From Eubacteriales bacterium (GTDB lineage: Bacteria; Bacillota; Clostridia; Lachnospirales; Lachnospiraceae), in contig JAUNPU010000022.1 in assembly GCA_030536555.1 (NCBI GenBank), positions 1-61,750 of the forward strand: 61,750 nucleotides of DNA, given 5' to 3'. This document shows, in pieces, positions 54,381 through 61,750 of this stretch. The notes under the pieces were generated by a model. That model was not told the DNA's origin and ran no database searches. It saw only the letters and a program-made list of their open reading frames with translations. The position numbers and the translations under genes are program-made. Position 1 is the stretch's first letter. Each line of letters starts with the position of its first letter.

Positions 54381-57300
54381 CTATACAATAATTTCCTGCT
54401 GAAGCGCCAGCGAATAGATCATTTTTTCCTTCACCGGCTTCCCGGTCATCTGCCGGAGTGCCCGCTCATAGTAGTCAAGCTGCTGCTTATAGTGGTCGAT
54501 TAAGGTCTGTGGTCTGCGGACCTGATCCGTCTTGTAGTCGATCAGTATCAGCTGTCCCTCCTCTTCCATATAGGCGTCAATGATACCCTGAATGACCACC
54601 AGCTCGTCGCTGTCCCCTGCGCCCATCTCCCGCGCCGGGATTCCCATGACGAACTGCTGCTCCCGGTGAAGCCGCCCTTCTGCCTGTGCCTTGCGCATCC
54701 GCTGTCCCAGCCCGGACTGCAGAAAGGTCCAGATGGCGCCGCAGTCGATCCGGTCCAGATACGCCTGCTGGAATCGCTTCTGGATCACCAGCTTCTCCAG
54801 ATAGCGGCGGATGTCCTCCTGACTTCCCATCTGGTCAAAGGGCAGCAGCTCCAGCGCCCGGTGAAATGCAGTTCCCCGAAGGGCACCGGCTTCTGCTTCC
54901 TCGCCCTGACGCATTGCTTCCTTATCCTGACCCATCGCTTCCAGTTTTGCCTCCCAGTCCGGTCCCAGCGGTCCGGTCTGGCAGACGCTTTCCGCCTCAT
55001 CGGTCATCTGCCCCTGCTTTTTCAGCTCCGACACCGACATCTTGGTGTGCAGGCGAATATCAGCCTCATGGGGATACTTGCCATTCAGATAGTGATCCAG
55101 CTGCTGTCGGTAAGTCTCGTCATACAGAGTGTCCAGATTCGGATTCAGCAGCTGGTCTCTGGTCTCTCTGGTGACCACCTGGCGCACCAGCTCCTCTCCT
55201 ACCATATCCGACAGGGGCACCTCTGTCACAAGGATTCCTCCGCCTTCTCCTGCTCTCTCAAACGGCTCTGTCTGAGTATTGCCCGCAAGGCTCATCAGAA
55301 GCCAGTCCAGATAAGTTCCGGCAGAGGAGAGAATCGTGCAGGGAATCTGCCCGTCCACCATCGGCACATGGGCATATTTCTCCATGTTGTTTTCCAGATA
55401 CCGGTCTGTGCCGGTCAGAATCAGCTTCTCCTTTGCACGGGTCATTGCCACATACAGTACCCGCAGCTCCTCGCCCATATTGTCCAGCTCCAGCTTCCGG
55501 CGCAGCACATTTTTCTTCAGCGTGGTCGTCTTCAGGCGATGTTCCAGATCCACATAATCGGTTCCAATGCCCAGATCCGGATCGATCAGCATCTTGCTGT
55601 AGGCATCCTGACGGTTGAACTTCTTGCCTGTTCCCGCCAGAAATACAATCGGAAACTCCAGTCCCTTGCTCTTATGGATACTCATGATCCGCACCGTGTT
55701 GTCCTCTTCTCCCACGGTGCTTGCCTCACCGAAATCCGTGTTGATTTTCTTCAGATTCTCCATGTAGCGAATGAAGTTGAACAACCCCTTGTAGCTGGTC
55801 TTCTCGTAGGCTGCCGCCCGCTCCACCAGCAAATCCAGATTGGCTTTCCGGGTCTCCCCGGCAGGCATCGCCGTCACATAGTGGTAGTAGCCGGTCCGCT
55901 CATACACCCGGTAGATCAGCTCATGAATCGGAAGATAAGTGCTCTGACTGCGGAATTCCTCCAGCATCCCGTAAAATGTCCTCAATTTTCTCAAAATCTG
56001 AGCATTGAGTTTTCCACTTTCCTCTGCTCCTTCTGCCCCCCTGCTGTCTCCCTGCTCTTCCCCGGCCTCCTGCCCCCGCAGAAGATACAGCTTCACTGCC
56101 CCGTAAATGCCCCGGTCCTGCTTCTTGTCGGCAGCCGCCCGGTAGTACGCCGTCATCTCTGCCAGCTCCACATCGGTCATGCCGACCACCGGAGACCGCA
56201 GCACTGCCGCAAGTGGAATATCCTGCATGGGATTGTCAATCACTGCCAACAGACTTAAGACCGTCTCCACCTCCAGCGTACTGAAATATCCCATCCGGGA
56301 CTCGGCATAAGCCGGAATCCCCTCATTCATCAGCACGGAAAGCAGGGTCTCCGTCCACCCGGTGGTGCTGCGAAGCAGGATAACCATATCCCGATACTGA
56401 GCCGTCCGGTAGCCACCGGTGCCATGGAGCTTCTTGTCCCAGACCAGAAGTCCGGTCTGCGGGTCCGTCATTTCCCGAATCCTGCCGACGATCAGCTTCG
56501 CCTCCAGCTCCCTGGCTGTGTAGTCTGCCGCCTCCGCCTCCATCTGGGACAGGGCAGCTTTGCCCGTATCCATCACCAGAAGCTCCGGAAGCTCTGCCAC
56601 CCGCCGCCTGTCCGCTGTCTGCCGCCCGTCTGCCGCCTGCTGCCCGTCTGCTGTCTGCCACACGTCTGCCGCCTCCGGCTCCGCGAACTTCGCTCCCGGA
56701 TGAAGGGCGGCGTCCTCCGTATACCGGATGCTTCCCAGGCCCTCCGTCATGATCCGGTAAAATACCTCATTGATTCCGTGAAGCACCTGGGCGCGGCTTC
56801 GGAAGTTCTGGTGCAGCTCGATCTTCCGATTCAGCCCGGTGCCGGTCTCGTAGGGCTCGTAGCTGTGGTATTTTTCCAGGAACAGCTCCGGTCTTGCCAG
56901 ACGGAACTTGTAAATGCTCTGCTTTACATCGCCTACCATGAACACATTGTGACAGCCGAACCGCTCCCGGGACACCGCATGGAGCAGTGCCTCCTGCACC
57001 AGGTTGCTGTCCTGATACTCGTCCACCAGCACCTCCGCAAACTGGGCGCTCAACTCGTCTGCCGCCTCCGTGTACACCGTTTTTCCGTCCTCCAGCCGGA
57101 TCAGAACCTTCAGCGCCTCGTGCTCCAGATCGTTAAAATCCACCAGATTCCGCTCCCGCTTCTTCTCCTGAAACCGTCTGGCGAACTCCTCCGCCAGCTC
57201 CAGCAGCACCCCGATGACTTCGCCGGTGTGCTGCTGATCCTGCATGACCTCTGAAGGCTCCGCAAAGCAGTAAAGCTCCTGCATCCTGCCCACCGCGTTC

Positions 57301-58292
57301 TTCATCCGGTCACGGCAGCCGGTCACGTAAGCCTTCTGCTCCGGGTCCACCTCCTTGTTCCGCACCGCAGCCAGCCGCGCCCAGGAAACCTTCGCCAGAG
57401 CCTGACAAAGCTCCTCGTAGCCGCCCACTGCTTCCAGCCCGGTCAGAAAACGGATGTCCTGCTCAAACATGGGGACGTAGGCGCACAGACATTCATCTGC
57501 CCGGCAGGTCTCCAGTGCATCATGCATCTGAAAGCACAGCTCCCCCGCCTGCTTTTTCACATCTGTCAGGAGATACTGCATCCAGAGAGGGGTATCCTGA
57601 CTGCCGTCTGCGGAAGCTTCCTCTCCATTCAGACGCTGAGTCCCGGCAGCCGCATGCTCGCTTCCCGCAGCTCCTGCCTCCTGCCCCAGCTCCGCCCGGC
57701 ACGCCGCGATCCACTGCTCAGGGTAGGGATTACTCTGGGAGTAGGTGTACACCTGCATAATGTAGTCCTCAATCCCCGCGTCACTTTTCCCGGTGGAATA
57801 GGTCTCCACAAACTGCTCGAACCGCTCCCCGCCATTCTGGTAGTAATCCTCCAAAAGCTCCTGCATCACATCCTGCCGCATCAGCATCAGCTCGCCCTCA
57901 TCCCCGATCTGAAAGGACGGGTCCAAGTCCAGCAGATTGAAGTGATTGCGGATAATGTTCAGGCAGAAGCTGTCAATGGTAGTAATCTGGGCGTGGTGCA
58001 CCAGCGCCGCCTGCACCTGCAGGTGCTCATTTCCCGGGTCCGCGGCAAGCTTCTCCTCGATGGCGGCACCGATTCGATCCCGCATCTCCGCCGCTGCCGC
58101 GTTGGTGAAGGTCATCACCAGCAGCTTGTCGATGTCCAGCGGCTGCTCGCCTTCGGTGACCATGCGGATGATCCGCTCCACCAGGACAGCCGTCTTGCCG
58201 CTTCCCGCCGCAGCGCTGACCAGCAGATTGGTCCCCCGGCTCTCGATGACCTGCATCTGTTCTTTTGTCCAGTTTACTGATTTTCCTGACAT
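54381..58292 (-). CDS. addA: ATP-dependent helicase/nuclease subunit A (AddA)
   Basis: A 1303-aa UvrD-type helicase and RecB-type nuclease subunit, working with AddB in double-strand-break end resection. Walker A is SAAAGSGKTAVLVERI (about residues 27-42); DEYQDSNLVQ marks motif II; the nuclease LILIDYKTDQV lies near residue 1245. Three low-complexity Ala/Gly/Asp/Gln-rich inserts, around residues 205-230, 540-560 and 750-770, account for the length above the usual ~1240 aa. The start overlaps the end of addB by 19 bp. Confidence 0.96.
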   Translation of the reverse strand: MSGKSVNWTKEQMQVIESRGTNLLVSAAAGSGKTAVLVERIIRMVTEGEQPLDIDKLLVMTFTNAAAAEMRDRIGAAIEEKLAADPGNEHLQVQAALVHHAQITTIDSFCLNIIRNHFNLLDLDPSFQIGDEGELMLMRQDVMQELLEDYYQNGGERFEQFVETYSTGKSDAGIEDYIMQVYTYSQSNPYPEQWIAACRAELGQEAGAAGSEHAAAGTQRLNGEEASADGSQDTPLWMQYLLTDVKKQAGELCFQMHDALETCRADECLCAYVPMFEQDIRFLTGLEAVGGYEELCQALAKVSWARLAAVRNKEVDPEQKAYVTGCRDRMKNAVGRMQELYCFAEPSEVMQDQQHTGEVIGVLLELAEEFARRFQEKKRERNLVDFNDLEHEALKVLIRLEDGKTVYTEAADELSAQFAEVLVDEYQDSNLVQEALLHAVSRERFGCHNVFMVGDVKQSIYKFRLARPELFLEKYHSYEPYETGTGLNRKIELHQNFRSRAQVLHGINEVFYRIMTEGLGSIRYTEDAALHPGAKFAEPEAADVWQTADGQQAADGRQTADRRRVAELPELLVMDTGKAALSQMEAEAADYTARELEAKLIVGRIREMTDPQTGLLVWDKKLHGTGGYRTAQYRDMVILLRSTTGWTETLLSVLMNEGIPAYAESRMGYFSTLEVETVLSLLAVIDNPMQDIPLAAVLRSPVVGMTDVELAEMTAYYRAAADKKQDRGIYGAVKLYLLRGQEAGEEQGDSRGAEGAEESGKLNAQILRKLRTFYGMLEEFRSQSTYLPIHELIYRVYERTGYYHYVTAMPAGETRKANLDLLVERAAAYEKTSYKGLFNFIRYMENLKKINTDFGEASTVGEEDNTVRIMSIHKSKGLEFPIVFLAGTGKKFNRQDAYSKMLIDPDLGIGTDYVDLEHRLKTTTLKKNVLRRKLELDNMGEELRVLYVAMTRAKEKLILTGTDRYLENNMEKYAHVPMVDGQIPCTILSSAGTYLDWLLMSLAGNTQTEPFERAGEGGGILVTEVPLSDMVGEELVRQVVTRETRDQLLNPNLDTLYDETYRQQLDHYLNGKYPHEADIRLHTKMSVSELKKQGQMTDEAESVCQTGPLGPDWEAKLEAMGQDKEAMRQGEEAEAGALRGTAFHRALELLPFDQMGSQEDIRRYLEKLVIQKRFQQAYLDRIDCGAIWTFLQSGLGQRMRKAQAEGRLHREQQFVMGIPAREMGAGDSDELVVIQGIIDAYMEEEGQLILIDYKTDQVRRPQTLIDHYKQQLDYYERALRQMTGKPVKEKMIYSLALQQEIIV
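56611..56673 (-). repeat. 18-bp in-frame tandem repeat inside addA
   Basis: Three full and one half unit of about 18 bp: 56611-56628, 56629-56646, 56647-56664 and 56665-56673, all like TCTGCYGYCTGCYGCCCG on the plus strand. Each unit encodes six residues, giving the peptide WQTADGQQAADGRQTAD. Copy number may vary without shifting the frame. Confidence 0.75.
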
Positions 58293-61200
58293 AATTCCTC
58301 CCAGATATCCTCTGTTTTTCTGCTTTTAAGCTTCCGGTATTCATAGCCGGAGGTCTTCTTGTCAAATCCGCAGACCGCATGGTACGGACAATAGTCGCAG
58401 GCTGTCCGCGGTCCGCTTTTATACGGCTCCACGCCGATCTCGCCGTCCAGAATCTCCTGACCGGCGCTGCGCAGCTTCCGGCGCACATGCCCCCGCAGCA
58501 GCTCAAACCGCTCCCGGCTGGCAACCGAAGACCGGTATTCCATCACATTTCCATCCTTCAGAACCACCGGGATAATATCCGACTCCTTCTCGATGGTATT
58601 GTCCAGATGGCGGATGACCTCCAGCTCACTGTTGATCAGACCATTCATTTTCAGCTTCCGCAGAATCTCCCCGTTAATGGCATCCTCGTCCGGCTGACCA
58701 TCCTTCTGAATCATCGGGTCCGCAATATTATAATAGAAAATCCCCGCCGGAACCACTTCCCGTCCCGGATACTGCCGCCCGGTCATCTCCATCACCGCAT
58801 CCATGTAGACCACCAGCTGAAGCTGCAGACCATAGTAGAGCGCCACCAGATCAAAGGTCGTGCTGCCCGACTTATAGTCAATGATCTTCACGTAGACCTG
58901 CTGCCCGTCCACACACACGTCCATCCGGTCGATTCGGCCCCGCAGGCGAAGCTTCTCATCCTTCGACAGTGAAATATTCAGGGCATCCAGATTGTCCGCC
59001 GCGGAAAATGCCACCTCGAACCCGGCAGGCTCGAAATCGCCGCGGATAATCTGCTGCTGCAGCGCCCACACGGTGCGCTGGGTAATCTGCTCCACCCGCC
59101 TTGCCAGATAAGCATTGCGGGAAGAGCTGTTCAGAATCGTATTGCCGTAATCCGCCGTCACCTGCTCCACCGCCCGGCGCACCAGGTCCCCCCGCTCCTC
59201 ATCGGTAATGGAGCGCCAGTCGCGCCCCTCCTCCTTCACCTTCTGAAAGCATAAGTCTATGGAATCATGGAACAGATTGCCGATATCCGCTGCCGCCAGC
59301 TCATAGTGCTGCCGCTCCATCAGCTCCAGCCCGTATTTCAGGAAATGACCGTAGGCACAGGCGGCGTACTGCTCCAGCCGGGTCACGCTTCCGCTGAGGA
59401 TATTTCCGTACAGCGCCCGCGCCACCGCATGACCGATTCCCTGCTTCTCATAGACGTAAAATGCCGCCTCCACCAGCCGCTTCACGTCCTCCTGACAGGA
59501 CTCCGATGTGAAGAACCAGCGGTACAGCTCCAGAAACTGAAGCCGCTCCGCCTCCGTCATGTCCCCATCCCGAAAATGCCGCAGCCCGGCGATCAGCTTC
59601 TCATAGGCTTCCGGAACAGAATATACCATTCCGCCGCACTCCCCAACCTTCTGGCAGGAAAGCTTCGGATACATTTTCCGGATCTCGCCGATCAGAAATG
59701 ACGCCCGGCGGTTCTTGCCGTCTGCTCCAGCACCTGCATAGGACAGAATCAGCTTTCTGGACGGTCTGGTCATCATCAGATACAGGTAGAACCGCTGCTG
59801 AAAGCTGTCCTCCCTGGCAGATGGTGCCAGTTCCATCTGGTGCTCTCCGAAGAATTCCCGCTCCTTATCTGACAGCAGACTTCCTCCTTCCTTTCGCATA
59901 GGCACGATTCCGTCATTGACACCCACAAAAAACAGCACCTTGATATGCGCCAGTCTGGTTCTGGTGATGTCTCCGACCACCACCCGGTCTACGGTGGCAG
60001 GAATCACTCCCACGGACACCTCGCCAAAGCCCGCATCCAGAATCTCGGCAAATTCCTTCCGGCTCACCTGCTCCTCACCCAGAAGCCCTTCCAGCCGGTC
60101 CAAAAGCTCTGTCACCATCTCATAGGCCTGTCCGTACTCCTTCGCCAGCCGGTGCTCCCCGATGGTGGTAAAATATTCCTCATAGGCTGTCAGCTTTTCC
60201 TCGATCCGGCACTGACTAAGCAGCTCCCGCACCGCCTGCACCATGCCTGCTACGTTGATTTCCTTATTTCTGAACCGTTCCCGCATGTCAGACAGCGGCG
60301 CAAGGATCTGGTCGCGGAATGCATTTAACTCCGTCAGATTTAAGTTGCCGCCGCCCCGGTAAGTCCGCTCCCAGACAGCCATCCAGCGCTTATGACCCCG
60401 GATGCCCAGCGCCAGCACGTAGTTCTCCAGCCGGTCCGTCATCTCCTGATCTCCGGTCACAAGTCCGGTCCGCAGATACCGGAATACCGATTCATAGGAG
60501 AAATCCTTCTGCACCACCTCCAGCGCCGCCCGGATCAGCTCCACCATGGGGTTGTTCAGCAGGTTCTTCTTGTCGTCCATAAAGTAAGGAATGCCATTCT
60601 GCTCGAACTGGTGGGCGATCTCCTTGCCGTAGCCCGGCAGGTCTCCCGTCACCACTGCCACATCCCGATAGCGCAGTCCCTCATCCTTTAACAGCTGCTG
60701 GATCCGGCGGACCACCATGCCGATTTCCGCCGCCGGGTTGGTTCCCTGATACAGCTCCAGTCCCCCTGCCATGGTACCCGGATAGCTCTCCGCCCGGTAG
60801 CGGAACAGACTCTGCTCCAGCCAGGCAAGCTCCGGGCTGTCCTTGTAGCGGGGTGCCGGAGAAGCATTCATCCAGATGTCCTCCAGCTTCCTGACATTCT
60901 GCTCCTGTGCCAGCTTCTGCAGCCGGCTGACCATCTGATGGCTCATGTAGAACAGATTCTGCATCCCCATGTCCTGATAAATATGCGCCGTCGGGTCCGC
61001 CGTGACCGTCACGATCACCTGCTTTGCATGGACCATGAACAGCTCGATCAGCCGGTACTGAACCGGCGTAAATCCCGTATATCCATCCAGCGCGATCACG
61101 CTGTCCCGTATGATTTTCGACTCCGGAATCACCCGGCACAGCACGTCCAGCACCTCCTCCGTGGTGATGTAATGCCCCTCAATATACTGTTCAAATCCCT

Positions 61201-61687
61201 CAAATACCACCGCAAAGTCTTCCAGCTTCTGGCGCAGCAGCGGCGTCCTGGCAAAAGGCGCCGTCTCCCGCAGCATCTGCGGCGTAATACCGTACTGATA
61301 GAATTCTGACAGCATGGACTTCATCTTGTTGACAAAGCCCGTCTGATTCAGGTGCCCGGAAAACAGCACCAGCTTCTTTCTCTGGTTTGCCGCAACCTTG
61401 CGCAGAACCATGGACTTGCCCATATCGTCCAGCACCTGCAGATTCTCCACCGCCAGCTCCTCGAACACCCGGTACGCCAGCCTCTGAAAGCTGACAATAT
61501 CAATATTCATCGTGCCGTGATTGGGATGTCTGGTCACGATGTCCTTCTGGGTCTGCATGGTGAACTGCTCCGGCACAATCATAAAGTACATCTGCCCGGG
61601 ATGTCCCATGGATGCCCGGATAATGGAATCATATAACAATGTGGTCTTCCCCGAACCGGAACCACCTAAAATCAACTGTAATGACAT
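58274..61687 (-). CDS. addB: ATP-dependent helicase/nuclease subunit B (AddB)
   Basis: A 1137-aa AddB. Walker A is GGSGSGKTTLLYDS at the N terminus. The C-terminal RecB-type nuclease has VKIIDYKSGSTTFD. The iron-sulfur cluster cysteines are seen in EQYAACAYGHF and in CDYCPYHAVC near the C terminus, the AddB hallmark. GGAGAGG lies 7 bases before the ATG. addB and addA overlap, so both are made from one messenger that begins at or beyond the right edge. Confidence 0.96.
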   Translation of the reverse strand: MSLQLILGGSGSGKTTLLYDSIIRASMGHPGQMYFMIVPEQFTMQTQKDIVTRHPNHGTMNIDIVSFQRLAYRVFEELAVENLQVLDDMGKSMVLRKVAANQRKKLVLFSGHLNQTGFVNKMKSMLSEFYQYGITPQMLRETAPFARTPLLRQKLEDFAVVFEGFEQYIEGHYITTEEVLDVLCRVIPESKIIRDSVIALDGYTGFTPVQYRLIELFMVHAKQVIVTVTADPTAHIYQDMGMQNLFYMSHQMVSRLQKLAQEQNVRKLEDIWMNASPAPRYKDSPELAWLEQSLFRYRAESYPGTMAGGLELYQGTNPAAEIGMVVRRIQQLLKDEGLRYRDVAVVTGDLPGYGKEIAHQFEQNGIPYFMDDKKNLLNNPMVELIRAALEVVQKDFSYESVFRYLRTGLVTGDQEMTDRLENYVLALGIRGHKRWMAVWERTYRGGGNLNLTELNAFRDQILAPLSDMRERFRNKEINVAGMVQAVRELLSQCRIEEKLTAYEEYFTTIGEHRLAKEYGQAYEMVTELLDRLEGLLGEEQVSRKEFAEILDAGFGEVSVGVIPATVDRVVVGDITRTRLAHIKVLFFVGVNDGIVPMRKEGGSLLSDKEREFFGEHQMELAPSAREDSFQQRFYLYLMMTRPSRKLILSYAGAGADGKNRRASFLIGEIRKMYPKLSCQKVGECGGMVYSVPEAYEKLIAGLRHFRDGDMTEAERLQFLELYRWFFTSESCQEDVKRLVEAAFYVYEKQGIGHAVARALYGNILSGSVTRLEQYAACAYGHFLKYGLELMERQHYELAAADIGNLFHDSIDLCFQKVKEEGRDWRSITDEERGDLVRRAVEQVTADYGNTILNSSSRNAYLARRVEQITQRTVWALQQQIIRGDFEPAGFEVAFSAADNLDALNISLSKDEKLRLRGRIDRMDVCVDGQQVYVKIIDYKSGSTTFDLVALYYGLQLQLVVYMDAVMEMTGRQYPGREVVPAGIFYYNIADPMIQKDGQPDEDAINGEILRKLKMNGLINSELEVIRHLDNTIEKESDIIPVVLKDGNVMEYRSSVASRERFELLRGHVRRKLRSAGQEILDGEIGVEPYKSGPRTACDYCPYHAVCGFDKKTSGYEYRKLKSRKTEDIWEELCQENQ

Positions 61688-61695
61688 ATTCGCCT

Positions 61696-61748
61696 CTCCT
61701 GTCTGTTCTCAATCATGTCTGTTCTCTTTTTTGCCTGTTCTCTTTCCT
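61696..61748 (-). repeat. Three short GAGAACAG(A/G)CA repeats upstream of addB
   Basis: On the minus strand GAGAACAGGCA, GAGAACAGACA and GAGAACAGACA occur within about 50 bases just before the addB ribosome site, with a period of about 17. They may be a small tandem duplication or part of a regulatory leader. The window ends here. Confidence 0.5.
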
Positions 61749-61750
61749 GT

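Noticed and set aside
54666..56258. 530-codon plus-strand frame opposite addA
   Set aside because: Antisense shadow of addA, which carries unmistakable helicase and nuclease motifs.

Overview
The window looks like Lachnospiraceae (Clostridia) chromosome. The left edge is the 5' part of a 16S rRNA gene on the minus strand with a cluster XIVa-like sequence. Moderate GC, many AGGAGG ribosome sites, TRAP and MATE transporters, a C_GCAxxG_C_C protein, DUF4321, AddAB and a Gram-positive pel locus all fit. I cannot resolve the genus.

Layout. 1-1161: start of an rRNA operon read leftwards, its promoter, an array of alternating inverted TTTTGGACAATT motifs, and degenerate GC-rich tandem repeats. 1162-5295: one very large orphan gene (1377 aa). 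5587-10311: aconitase, citrate synthase and isocitrate dehydrogenase operon (2-oxoglutarate/glutamate synthesis), closed by a strong hairpin. 10397-12967: heavy-metal efflux operon (ArsR sensor, free-standing HMA protein, P1B ATPase) with its own operator. 13140-23313: a catabolic island with a GntR/FadR regulator, crotonase, two paralogous CoA-transferases, a complete TRAP transporter, a small membrane protein and a divergent FAD reductase. A shared palindrome ATTCATCCGGTGAAT lies just downstream of the -10 box at three promoters, so this looks like one GntR regulon for an unidentified carboxylic acid.

23346-29328: mixed accessory genes (MATE, AT-rich P-loop ATPase/DUF4869 pair, DUF2200, MFS, flavodoxin-ferredoxin, DUF1801). 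29410-29791: a long hairpin and the second TTTTGGACAATT array. 29853-31394: sigV-rsiV pair with a SigV-type promoter of its own. 31428-32804: MATE. 32997-37908: purine salvage/catabolism operon (guanine deaminase, adenine deaminase, NCS2 permease) behind a purine riboswitch whose terminator arm overlaps P3, implying a ligand-ON switch. 37925-40016: DUF4321, BioY, deoxyinosine glycosylase and a C_GCAxxG_C_C redox protein.

40059-52597: a nine-gene exopolysaccharide operon, pelD-pelE-pelA(deacetylase)-pelF-pelG followed by CotH-kinase lipoprotein, VTC-type polymerase domain, DUF4956 and DUF4832. PelD carries an N-terminal SDR-like domain and a preserved RETD c-di-GMP I-site ahead of a degenerate GGDEF. 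52668-54280: DUF6472 and MATE. 54381-61687: addB-addA recombination nuclease genes, with an in-frame 18-bp repeat in addA.

Best candidates for something new: the alternating inverted-motif arrays, the 1377-aa orphan, the P-loop/DUF4869 pair, the variant guanine riboswitch with ON logic, the GntR regulon, and the CotH/VTC/DUF4956/DUF4832 extension of the pel operon.
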